This document shows positions 26,883 through 34,391 of a stretch of DNA of 47,951 nucleotides, piece by piece. Origin of the DNA: an uncultured beta proteobacterium. GTDB taxonomy: Bacteria; Pseudomonadota; Gammaproteobacteria; Burkholderiales; Rhodocyclaceae. Both the position numbers and the translations under genes were made by a program. The notes under the pieces were generated by a model. It was not told where the DNA came from and ran no database searches. It was given only the letters and a program-made list of their open reading frames with translations. How positions within the stretch are numbered: the stretch's first letter is position 1; each line of letters starts with the position of its first letter. The stretch covers positions 1 to 47,951 of the forward strand of contig CAIVQO010000091.1 of the NCBI GenBank assembly GCA_903908065.1, written 5' to 3'.

Positions 26883-29321
26883 TCATTTGGTAACGACCAG
26901 ATTGAGCGACACCCTTTTGCCGCAATAGGTGAATTCGCTATCGTCTTCGAACATATTGAACGACTCGACATGTTCGACGCTTTCGAATTCGATTGCCGCG
27001 AGGTAATCGACCAGAAAGTCGAAGGTGAAGCCGATGCAATGGAAGTCGTGCTGGGACATCTGGCCGCCGAACATCATTCGCATCACGAAGAACTTGGAGG
27101 GGGTATCGAGTTCCGGATCCAGCAGCATTTCAGCAAGCACTTCCGTATCCGGCACGGCGATATACAGCTTGCCTCCAGGCGCTAGGATGCGGTGCAAATC
27201 GTTCAGTACCGGCAGCACCTCACCCAGCGCGACGTGCTCGAGGACATGCGACATATAGACATCGCTGCAACTGGCGTCATCGATCATCGAGAGGTCGCGC
27301 ATGTCGGTAACAAAGTCAACCTCGGGGCGATCCTCGACGTCGAGGATCTTCCAGCCTTCCCGGGCTTCGCGCCCACCAATATGGAGCCGCATCAGCTCCT
27401 TCGCTTCCGCTACGACAGACAAGGTCTCGACTTCCTGGACCGGGTGCTCGCGACAGAAACCCTGCCACATCGCACGCAAGGCCTGCCCCATGGCCAGGCC
27501 CATAGCCTCACGGTCCAGCAATGGGCTGGCTGCCATGCGGGCACGCAATCCGGAGCGCAATTCCCGGCAGCGCGACGGATCCCGTGCCAAATCCGCGGCT
27601 ATATCGATGTACTGCTCGACGGACGTGGCCACCAGATCCTCGAGTCCGGCGCCATGAAGGATGCTTGCACCAACGCGCGACGCATGGCGGCCGCCGCTCA
27701 GGGTCACCACGGGCACTCCCATCCACAGGGCCTCGAAGGTAGTGGTAGTGCCGTTGTAGGGAAACGTATCCAGGGCGATGTCGATATTGGCGTAGTTGGC
27801 CAGATGCTCCTCGGTCCTTCCGATCCGGTCGAGCATGTCAATGCGCGATGAATCAACACCTGCGGCGGCGAATCGCGCCAGGAGTTCGGCGCGTCCGGCC
27901 TCGTCGCCATTGCCCACCAGCGACTTGATCACCATCCTCGACCCAGGTACGCGTTGCAGCAGCGAGATCCACGCCGCGAGGCAGGCATCGGAATACTTGG
28001 CCCGGGTATTGAACGACCCGAACACCACGGACCCCGTGTCAACGGCCCTCTGCGCCACCTCGGGCGCATCGCGAAAAGGCGTATAGCAAAGGAAGCAACG
28101 ATCAAGGCGCCAGAGGATCTCGGAATGAAATTTGTCGTCGCTGCCGGGCGGGTCAACCAGTGCATCGGTCAGGCGATAGTCGATTACGTCCAGTCCGGTG
28201 GTATTGGGATAACCCATGTAACTAAGCTGCACCGGAGCAGGGCGATGCGCGAACACGGCCAGGCGTGACTCGTTGGTATATCCCGACAGGTCGATCAGGA
28301 TGTCGATCCTGTCCTCGCGTATCTGATGGAACAGGGCCTGGTGATCCAGCTTGGCCACGTTGCGCCAGACCTTGAACAGCGACTTCAGACGCACGGTATC
28401 GTCATCGGCGTAATGCGAGACATTATAGGCATGTAGCCGAAACTGCGCATGATCCAGTTGCTCGAAGGCGCCGGGAACGAAGTAGGACACAGAGTGGCGG
28501 CGCAGGTCGCCAGAAACAATACCCACGTTAAGGCGTCGCTCGGGGTCGCGACTGATATTTGCGAAGTTGGTGTTTGCGGGCCCAATCACTTCCCGCAGCA
28601 ATCGGCCGAATTCGCTATGGCGCCGCCAGAGTTCGTCGTTGGACACCGAGAGGTAGTTAGAGAAAAACAGGCGGTTCATGCGCGGCACCAGCTGATTGCC
28701 CGCTGTCTCGTCCGCTTTGGCATGGGCGCGATCCGCTTCGGCATGCCGACCCAGTCCCTGCAGCGAAATTCCATACGTCGACCACAGCGCCGTATAGGAG
28801 ACCACGTTACCGATGTTCTCGGCGACGAACGCGGCTGCCTCATGCATGCGACCCAGGCTGTTCAATGCCGCCGCGACACGTTCGACTGCATGCGGCGAAG
28901 AGGGAGTGATTTCGAAGGCGCGGCGCGCGTGGTACAGGGCCTCGAGATTTCTGCCGCGCCTGAGCAAGGCGTCGGCCAGGTTGTTATGCGCATCGAAATA
29001 CTCGAGATGACGGGACAGGACCTCGCGCAACAGGCTATCGGCGTCGTTCCAACTGCCGCGGTTGATCATCAATACAGCAAGGTTGTTGGCCGCCTCGGGG
29101 TAATCTGGAGATAGCTCCAAGGCTTTCTCGTAGGCCCCGGCGGCATCCTCCGCGCGCCGCAAGAGCGCCAGCACTGTTCCGCGTTTGAAGTGGCCGAGGG
29201 CCAATTCCGGTTCCGCAGCGGTGGCGGCATCGTATGCATCGAGGGCGGCATCGATCCGGTTGCTGTCGCGCAAGGCATCACCTCGCGCGATGTTCTCCTG
29301 AAACTCGTCAAGCGGTGGCAT
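26883..29321 (-). CDS. TPR-GT41 glycosyltransferase fused to a C-terminal methyltransferase-like domain
   Basis: The 812-residue protein has N-terminal TPRs (about residues 5-190) and a GT41 domain (NVGIVSGDLRRHSVSYF, DILIDLSGYTNESRLAVF, APVQLSYMGYPNTTGLDVIDY, ALDTFPYNGTTTTFEALWMG). A C-terminal class I methyltransferase-like domain follows, from about residue 640 (LDVEDRPEVDFVTDMRDL, YMSHVLEHVALGEVLPVL, GGKLYIAVPDTEVL). The G-rich SAM loop is weak, so methyl transfer is uncertain. A longer frame to 29549 exists, but ATG 29321 is chosen: it has AAGG upstream, begins at the first TPR and overlaps the ABC ATPase stop by 14 bases. Confidence 0.85.
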   Translation of the reverse strand: MPPLDEFQENIARGDALRDSNRIDAALDAYDAATAAEPELALGHFKRGTVLALLRRAEDAAGAYEKALELSPDYPEAANNLAVLMINRGSWNDADSLLREVLSRHLEYFDAHNNLADALLRRGRNLEALYHARRAFEITPSSPHAVERVAAALNSLGRMHEAAAFVAENIGNVVSYTALWSTYGISLQGLGRHAEADRAHAKADETAGNQLVPRMNRLFFSNYLSVSNDELWRRHSEFGRLLREVIGPANTNFANISRDPERRLNVGIVSGDLRRHSVSYFVPGAFEQLDHAQFRLHAYNVSHYADDDTVRLKSLFKVWRNVAKLDHQALFHQIREDRIDILIDLSGYTNESRLAVFAHRPAPVQLSYMGYPNTTGLDVIDYRLTDALVDPPGSDDKFHSEILWRLDRCFLCYTPFRDAPEVAQRAVDTGSVVFGSFNTRAKYSDACLAAWISLLQRVPGSRMVIKSLVGNGDEAGRAELLARFAAAGVDSSRIDMLDRIGRTEEHLANYANIDIALDTFPYNGTTTTFEALWMGVPVVTLSGGRHASRVGASILHGAGLEDLVATSVEQYIDIAADLARDPSRCRELRSGLRARMAASPLLDREAMGLAMGQALRAMWQGFCREHPVQEVETLSVVAEAKELMRLHIGGREAREGWKILDVEDRPEVDFVTDMRDLSMIDDASCSDVYMSHVLEHVALGEVLPVLNDLHRILAPGGKLYIAVPDTEVLAEMLLDPELDTPSKFFVMRMMFGGQMSQHDFHCIGFTFDFLVDYLAAIEFESVEHVESFNMFEDDSEFTYCGKRVSLNLVVTK

Positions 29322-30240
29322 CTGCCTTGTCCTCTGTCTGCATTTTGTTGCCGACGGCATGCATGAAGGCGGCCTCGAGCGACAAAGAAGGCCGCACTTC
29401 GCGCAATTGATGGCCGCGACCGCGTATTTCCTCAAGCGTCGTCCACAGCCGCGATGCAGGCACCTCTGCCACCCAGTTGCCCGCACTTTCCTCACGAGCA
29501 CCCGCAAATGCACTATTGCCACAGCTTCGCACCATGACAATATCCTCACTACCGACGAGTTCCGCTGGAGAACGAACCGAGCGAATCTCGCCCTTGTGAA
29601 TCAGTCCGAAACGGTCCGCCAACCGCTCCACATCGTGCAGGACATGTGAGGTGAAGAAAAGGGTACCGCCACCACGTTTGTAGTCGGCGAGTATCTCCAC
29701 CACCTCCCGCCTTCCGATTGGATCCAGTCCGCTGAGCGGCTCATCCAGGATAAGCAGGCGCGGCTTGATCGCCATCGCATTTGCCAGCGCCACACGTTGC
29801 GTCATGCCTTTGGAAAACGAGCGCACCGGCGCATGGGCAACATGCGCGACACCGAGCCGCTCAAGCCACTGCATGGCCTGCCGCGCTGTTGTCGTGCCGT
29901 CAGCCGGCAGGTGCAGGCGCAAGCTCATCGAGGTGATCTCTAATGGTGTTAGGTAATCGTAAAGACAAGGGTTCTCCGGCACGTAACCCACCCGCAACCG
30001 GGCCGCGGGAATCGCAGCATCGATGCCGAACAGCCGGCAGCTACCCGCGGTGGCGCGGGCCAAACCCATCAGGATGCGAATCGTGCTGCTCTTGCCGGCA
30101 CCATTCGGCCCAACGAAGCCGAAAGCCTCGCCTTCGCTGACCTCGAGCGATACTCCGGCGACGGCCCTTACCGGCCGCCGCATTACGCCTTCGGCATAGA
30201 CCTTCTCCAGGTTCTCTATTTGTATTGCGAACATTGCCAT
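29308..30240 (-). CDS. ABC transporter ATP-binding protein, PilH-like position
   Basis: The 310-residue ATPase has Walker A GPNGAGKSST, signature RSFSKGMTQRVALANA, Walker B LLILDEPLSGLD and a switch His in FFTSHVLHD. A roughly 80-residue C-terminal extension is typical of ABC-2 ATPases. It belongs with the permease at 31090-31905 and the single-span protein between them. The same trio (ATPase PilH, permease PilI, accessory PilG) is needed for type IV pilus assembly in Myxococcus xanthus, and here it directly follows pilin genes. Start: ATG 30240 has AGGA five bases upstream; the longer frame to 30279 overlaps the previous gene and is less likely. Confidence 0.85.
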   Translation of the reverse strand: MAMFAIQIENLEKVYAEGVMRRPVRAVAGVSLEVSEGEAFGFVGPNGAGKSSTIRILMGLARATAGSCRLFGIDAAIPAARLRVGYVPENPCLYDYLTPLEITSMSLRLHLPADGTTTARQAMQWLERLGVAHVAHAPVRSFSKGMTQRVALANAMAIKPRLLILDEPLSGLDPIGRREVVEILADYKRGGGTLFFTSHVLHDVERLADRFGLIHKGEIRSVRSPAELVGSEDIVMVRSCGNSAFAGAREESAGNWVAEVPASRLWTTLEEIRGRGHQLREVRPSLSLEAAFMHAVGNKMQTEDKADATA

Positions 30241-30262
30241 GTGTCCTATATTTCCGCCCGCC

Positions 30263-31081
30263 TCAACGCCGCTGGGCAAATATGGGCTCCCCCTGCGGGT
30301 CCAGAGTGTAGCCGCGCCGGAAAGGGTCGTCGGGAATGCGCTCGATCAGCCTCGTTGCCACGAGTTCATCCAGGCTGTTCGGGGGCCGCCCTTGACTCTC
30401 GCGAAAGCGTGCCGCAGCATCCTTCAGGATCGCCAGGTCGCGCAGGCGTTGCGCGCGGTAGTTCAGGTAGCGCTTGAAGCGTCCCGGGTTGGCATTCTCG
30501 GCCATGCCACCGACGATGCGGGCCGCATCAGCCGCGCTGTAGCCGCGTTCAATCCAGCGCGCCGCCAAATTTTGCATTGTCCAGCTTTCGCCCTCGTCAC
30601 GCATTCGAGGCACGGCTTCGAGCAAGGCCAGCGCGCCGGCCACCGGATCCTTCTCGTAGAAGTAGCGATTGAACCCGTAGTAAAACAGGGGCTGCCAGTC
30701 TTTTGGCCTGGCATCGGCGGCACGGCGCAGGATGTATTGTGCGGCAGGAATCACTTCCGGAACCGACAGGATGGCGGCGGCGATGTAGTAGTTGTCCTCG
30801 TGTGCCGGATTGAGCCAGGAGACATCTTTCTGCAGCTGCGCCTGCAGTGCCAGTTCGGCCGGCCCCATGCGGTAGGCCTCCGACACCAGGATACGGAAGC
30901 CCGCCAGGTTGGCCGCCAGATAGCGATCGCCGGCAGCGGTGAGAATCTGGAACACCAACGGAATGCGTACCGCCAGTTCCCGGCTGCGCTCATGGACGAC
31001 TTCGCGCGGCCCGAACAGGACAGACATGACGAACACTGCTACCGCGATGAGTAAGGCCATCGCCAGACGCGCTGTCGTCAT
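30263..31081 (-). CDS. Single-span membrane protein between ABC permease and ATPase genes (PilG-like position)
   Basis: This 272-residue protein has an N-terminal membrane anchor (MTTARLAMALLIAVAVFVMS) and an otherwise soluble, helix-rich, TPR-like body. Its C-terminus (PPNSLDELV, then IPDDPFRRGYTLDPQGEP) resembles the end of GspG/pilin-type and related secretion accessory proteins. I cannot name a family. Its place between the permease and ATPase genes matches the accessory PilG of the Myxococcus PilGHI set, a positional inference only. ATG 31081 lies 8 bases after the permease stop; an in-frame CTG at 31093 has a better-placed GGAG and cannot be excluded. Confidence 0.75.
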   Translation of the reverse strand: MTTARLAMALLIAVAVFVMSVLFGPREVVHERSRELAVRIPLVFQILTAAGDRYLAANLAGFRILVSEAYRMGPAELALQAQLQKDVSWLNPAHEDNYYIAAAILSVPEVIPAAQYILRRAADARPKDWQPLFYYGFNRYFYEKDPVAGALALLEAVPRMRDEGESWTMQNLAARWIERGYSAADAARIVGGMAENANPGRFKRYLNYRAQRLRDLAILKDAAARFRESQGRPPNSLDELVATRLIERIPDDPFRRGYTLDPQGEPIFAQRR

Positions 31082-31089
31082 CGGCTGAT

Positions 31090-31905
31090 TCAGGAGAACT
31101 CCCTCTTCTGCAAGGCCCGTACACCAAGGATGAGGGCAATCGCGGCATACGAAATGGCCATCGCGCTCGCCCAAAGCAGCTGTTCGGCAGACGGTGCGGC
31201 ACCATAGACGGACCACTGTCGCCAGTCCAGCCGGGATAAATCGGGAATCAACACACTGACCAGATCTACCCAGTGGCCCATTCGGTCAACCAGGGCGGTA
31301 TCGCCATCCGCGCCACGGGCAAGGTAATTGGCAGACGCCCCCAAGGCCTTGCCGCCTATGGCGAAGGCTGCACCGATCGCCAGCGGCAACACCGGAACGG
31401 TGGAAATCATCGCCACGGCAGAGGCCACGGCAGCGATCACCGCCACATCAAGAACTATTCCGACCAAAGCCAGCCAGAAGGGGATTCCGAGGTCAACGGA
31501 AAATTCCTGCTCATAGCCCGGGCTCGCCATCAAAACCGCCAGCAGCAGACACAGGCCGAGTATCACAACCGAAATGCTCGCCAAGGCAACGACAGAAAGG
31601 TAGCGACCAACGAAAAACGCGGCGCGTGAAGCGGGCAGCGCAAGTGAATGAAGGATGATCTTGCGATCGATCTCTCGGGTAAAAAGGTCCTGCACCCAGA
31701 ACAACGCCAGCAGCACCAGCGTAAACCGGAGTACCGAGAAACCAATGTCGAGGGCAATGGTCTGCGGCTGGCGCGGTGAAAAGCTGGCCGCCAGATAGGC
31801 GAAAGCGATCAGGACCACGCCGAGTACGAATGTGACCTGGATGCTGCGGCCACGCAGGCCGGAGAGCATGCCTGACCAGGTAAATTCAAGCGACTGGAAG
31901 CGCAT
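31090..31905 (-). CDS. ABC-2-type transporter permease, PilI-like position
   Basis: The 271-residue protein has about six membrane spans and the conserved cytoplasmic stretch FTREIDRKIILHSLALPASRAAFFVGRYL of NatB/ABC-2 permeases (quoted part by part: FTREIDRK, then ALPASRAAFF). ATG 31905 is preferred to a TTG ten codons upstream that lies inside the terminator stem. The gene begins just 13 bases downstream of that terminator's T-tract, so its transcription depends on read-through or an unseen promoter. Its partner ATPase is encoded two genes downstream. Substrate unknown; a role in pilus biogenesis is inferred from position. Confidence 0.82.
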   Translation of the reverse strand: MRFQSLEFTWSGMLSGLRGRSIQVTFVLGVVLIAFAYLAASFSPRQPQTIALDIGFSVLRFTLVLLALFWVQDLFTREIDRKIILHSLALPASRAAFFVGRYLSVVALASISVVILGLCLLLAVLMASPGYEQEFSVDLGIPFWLALVGIVLDVAVIAAVASAVAMISTVPVLPLAIGAAFAIGGKALGASANYLARGADGDTALVDRMGHWVDLVSVLIPDLSRLDWRQWSVYGAAPSAEQLLWASAMAISYAAIALILGVRALQKREFS

Positions 31906-31917
31906 TCCGAAACTCGC

Positions 31918-31954
31918 AAAATAAAAGGCGGGCAAACCGCGAGATTTGCCCGCC
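31918..31954 (-). terminator. Rho-independent terminator after the pilin/secreted-protein pair
   Basis: A perfect 10-base stem (GGCGGGCAAA at 31927-31936 with TTTGCCCGCC at 31945-31954) encloses an 8-base loop. On the minus strand it is followed by TTTTATTTT. It lies 29 bases after the stop of the small secreted-protein gene and just before the ABC permease start, so it separates the pilin transcript from the ABC/GT41 genes, or attenuates read-through into them. Confidence 0.85.
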
Positions 31955-31983
31955 CTGGATACGTCGCGAAAACTTGCCGAGTA

Positions 31984-32364
31984 TCAGCCCGCGGTCGGGT
32001 TCGACGTGCTGGTCAGCGCGTTGCTGGCGGCGGTCGAGCTGCAGTTGGTACCCGAGCAGGTTGCATCGCTGGTCACCGAACCACCCGCCGTGGAGCCACG
32101 GAAGGAACGGCCGCCGGCGGACGACACGGATCCGACGCGGAAGTAAGCCTTGCCCTGGTCATAGACCATATGCACGTTGGCGGAGCACTTCGGCGTAAAA
32201 GCATTAACCACCATCTCGTTGGTGGCGGCGGTGTCGACGGTCAGCGACCCGTTGGCTGCGGCGGTCGGCGCAGCACAGACGACGCCGCTTGTAGCGGCAT
32301 TGGCATCGACCATCGAAGTCATCGCAACAGTGGAGAGAACCGACGCAAGAATAACTTTTTTCAT
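31984..32364 (-). CDS. Small secreted protein paired with the short pilin (candidate pilin partner)
   Basis: The 126-residue product has a Sec signal peptide (MKKVILASVLSTVAMTSM, cleavage predicted after DANA, about residue 23) and a mature part of about 103 residues. Four cysteines (VVC, PKC, ATC, GTNC) could form two disulfides, and the tail is Ser/Thr/Ala-rich. No known domain was recognised. Two adjacent ATGs exist; 32364 is chosen because GGGAG is six bases upstream. It starts 13 bases after the pilin stop and shares its terminator. Order and size recall PilA-C/Spc, the separate secreted partner of the short pilin in Geobacter; no sequence similarity is claimed. Confidence 0.82.
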   Translation of the reverse strand: MKKVILASVLSTVAMTSMVDANAATSGVVCAAPTAAANGSLTVDTAATNEMVVNAFTPKCSANVHMVYDQGKAYFRVGSVSSAGGRSFRGSTAGGSVTSDATCSGTNCSSTAASNALTSTSNPTAG

Positions 32365-32377
32365 CATCGGCTCCCTA

Positions 32378-32560
32378 TTAGTTGGTGGAGTTGGCCGTGG
32401 CCTGCGTCAGCAGGTTCTTGGCGTCGGACTGGGCAGCCTTGTCATTGCCCTTCTTGGTGTACTCGCTGAACTGCGGGATGGCAATCGCGGCGAGGATACC
32501 GATAATCGCGACAACGATCATCAGCTCGATCAGGGTAAAACCCTTTTGCAGCTTGGTCAT
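32378..32560 (-). CDS. Short type IV pilin (N-terminal helix-only form)
   Basis: The 60-residue prepilin has a six-residue basic leader ending in Gly7, cleaved before Phe8 (KGFTLIELM). Glu at mature position 5 and a hydrophobic alpha-1 helix ([17 protein letters not shown]) follow. The mature protein would be only 53 residues and has no globular C-terminal domain, unlike 140-160-residue PilA/PilE pilins. The gene is complete, not truncated: AGGAG lies eight bases before the ATG, and the downstream gene follows closely with its own ribosome site. Short pilins of this kind are known from Geobacter. Aromatics in the mature part are only Phe1, Phe24 and Tyr27, fewer than in the conductive Geobacter pilin. 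Confidence 0.92.
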   Translation of the reverse strand: MTKLQKGFTLIELMIVVAIIGILAAIAIPQFSEYTKKGNDKAAQSDAKNLLTQATANSTN

Positions 32561-32650
32561 ATGGATTCTCCTAGAGAAGAGGTGCGACGGTTGTCGCTAC
32601 GTTACAAATAAGCAGGAAATGTACCAATGAAACCGGAGGGGGCGACTCCC

Positions 32651-32680
32651 TGTCTAATCTTGGTGTTTCACGCTCGTCAA
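32651..32680 (-). promoter_or_regulatory. Possible promoter of the pilin gene
   Basis: On the minus strand TTGACG (complement of 32675-32680) is followed after 18 bases by TAGACA (complement of 32651-32656), about 90 bases before the pilin start. The -35 match is good and the -10 match is weak. No sigma-54 site (GG-N10-GC type), usual for pilA, was found in the 194-base gap. Confidence 0.25.
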
Positions 32681-32754
32681 AACCGCAAGTGACGGAAATC
32701 GTCATCTCAGTTCCATCTTTGTCACATCTTGCGATCAATGGACAGGCATCGGGA

Positions 32755-34380
32755 TCAGCCTGAAATCAGCAATGACTCATCTACCGAATCAATCTGTCCT
32801 TGATCGAGAAACTGCTCGGCGTAATGACGATACACACCCTTGCGGACAAAGACGTCGAATAGATCCGGGTCGATATGGCCATTTTTCTTGAAGTTGGCCA
32901 TGATCGACATGGCCTGCGACAGCTTCATCCCTGCCTTGTACGGCCGATCGCGGGCAGTCAGGGCTTCAAAGATGTCCGCGATACCCATCATCCGGGCCTG
33001 CCATGACATCTGCTCGCGGGTCAGGCCTTTCGGGTAACCCTTGCCGTCCATGCGTTCATGATGGCCGCCGGCGTATTCCGGCACCCTCGTCAGGTGGCGC
33101 GGCCACGGCAGCTGCTCCAGCATCTTGATGGTGGCGACGATGTGGTGATTGATCACATCGCGCTCTTTCAGGGTAAGCGTACCGGCACGGATCGTCAGGT
33201 TAACCACTTCGTCGGCAGTGAGGAACTCGGTTTCGACGGCATCGACATTGCGCCATTTGCGACTGCTACCGATATCGCGAACGCGCTGAAGATCGGCTTC
33301 GCTCATCGCCTCGCCACCGACGTTAGCCTTGCGCAGGAATTCGCGATCCTCATCCAGAACCCGCACCTCATCATGGTACTGCTGGAGTATTTGCTCGTCA
33401 TCCCTGGTATGACCTCCACCCCGCAATGCCAACTGACGCCTAAGTGCAGAAATCTCGGCGTCCCGCTTCAAGACCTCGAAGCGCGTATCAATTAGATGAA
33501 TTCGATCGAACAATGTCTGCAGCTTGGTCGCCTTATCGACCACATGGACGGGCGTGGTGACCTTGCCGCAGTCGTGCAACAAACCGGCGATCTTGAGTTC
33601 GTAGCGATCACGCTCATCCATGCGAAATTCAGCGAGCGGACCTTCCGTAGCCTCATCCGCGGCGGCCGCCAGCATCATCGTCAAAGCCGGTACGCGTTGG
33701 CAATGTCCGCCCGTATAAGGTGACTTTTCATCAATTGCCAAGTTGATCAGGTTAATGAAGGACTCGAATAGTTCCTCCAACTGTGTGATCAGTAGGCGAT
33801 TAGTTAACGCTATCGCGGCCTGCGACGCCAGCGATTCGGCAAGGCTCTGGTCCGCTGAGGAAAAAGGCTTCACCGTCTTGTCAGCGGGATCAAGTGCGTT
33901 GATCAATTGCAACACGCCGATGATCTCACCCTCATGGTTTTTCATCGGAACCGTAAGAAAGGACTGGGAGCGATAGCCGGTCCGTTCGTCAAAGCGCCGC
34001 GTGCCTGAAAAATCGAATCCCGCCTCCGTATAGGCATCCGCGATATTGACGGTCTTGTCGTGAATCGCGGCGTAGGCGGCAACCATCGAGTCATTGGGCT
34101 CGCCTTTTTCGTTGCCAAGGGGCAGGTTGGGAAAATTGATCGGATTCCCGGTCGTGCCCCCCATCGCGATATTCAAGGAATCAGTGCGCAGTATCTCGAA
34201 CCGCAAGGCGCGACTGTCTTCGGTCATCCGGTAAAGGGTACCGCCGTCGGCATGGGTAATGGTCTTGGCGGCAACCAGGATGGATTCGAGCAGACGATTG
34301 ATGTCCCGCTCTTTGGACAGCGCGGCCCCAATCTCATTGAGCTGCTCAAGGCGGCGAAACAGGTCGCTGGAGCTGTCCAT
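32755..34380 (-). CDS. GAF-HD-GYP protein, probable c-di-GMP phosphodiesterase
   Basis: The 541-residue protein has an N-terminal GAF sensor (about residues 10-190) and a C-terminal HD-GYP domain. The metal-binding HDCGKVTTP, a second helix with HHIVATIKMLEQLPWP, and HHERMDGKGYPKGL are all intact, so c-di-GMP hydrolysis is expected. An insertion with charged helices separates the first HD motif from the second half. ATG 34380 has GGGAG six bases upstream; a TTG further up overlaps the preceding gene. It follows the GAF-ATPase gene by 11 bases and precedes the pilin gene, so it may set local c-di-GMP for pilus control. The regulatory link is inference. Confidence 0.9.
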   Translation of the reverse strand: MDSSSDLFRRLEQLNEIGAALSKERDINRLLESILVAAKTITHADGGTLYRMTEDSRALRFEILRTDSLNIAMGGTTGNPINFPNLPLGNEKGEPNDSMVAAYAAIHDKTVNIADAYTEAGFDFSGTRRFDERTGYRSQSFLTVPMKNHEGEIIGVLQLINALDPADKTVKPFSSADQSLAESLASQAAIALTNRLLITQLEELFESFINLINLAIDEKSPYTGGHCQRVPALTMMLAAAADEATEGPLAEFRMDERDRYELKIAGLLHDCGKVTTPVHVVDKATKLQTLFDRIHLIDTRFEVLKRDAEISALRRQLALRGGGHTRDDEQILQQYHDEVRVLDEDREFLRKANVGGEAMSEADLQRVRDIGSSRKWRNVDAVETEFLTADEVVNLTIRAGTLTLKERDVINHHIVATIKMLEQLPWPRHLTRVPEYAGGHHERMDGKGYPKGLTREQMSWQARMMGIADIFEALTARDRPYKAGMKLSQAMSIMANFKKNGHIDPDLFDVFVRKGVYRHYAEQFLDQGQIDSVDESLLISG

Positions 34381-34391
34381 GCCCGACTCCC

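Noticed and set aside
32378-32560. Pilin gene as a truncated pseudogene of a normal pilin
   Set aside because: It has a good ribosome site and stop, and the next base pairs hold the ribosome site of a co-transcribed gene; no remnant of a globular pilin domain lies downstream in any frame.
32561-32754. Sigma-54 promoter for the pilin
   Set aside because: No GG-N10-GC element was found in the gap upstream of the pilin on the minus strand.
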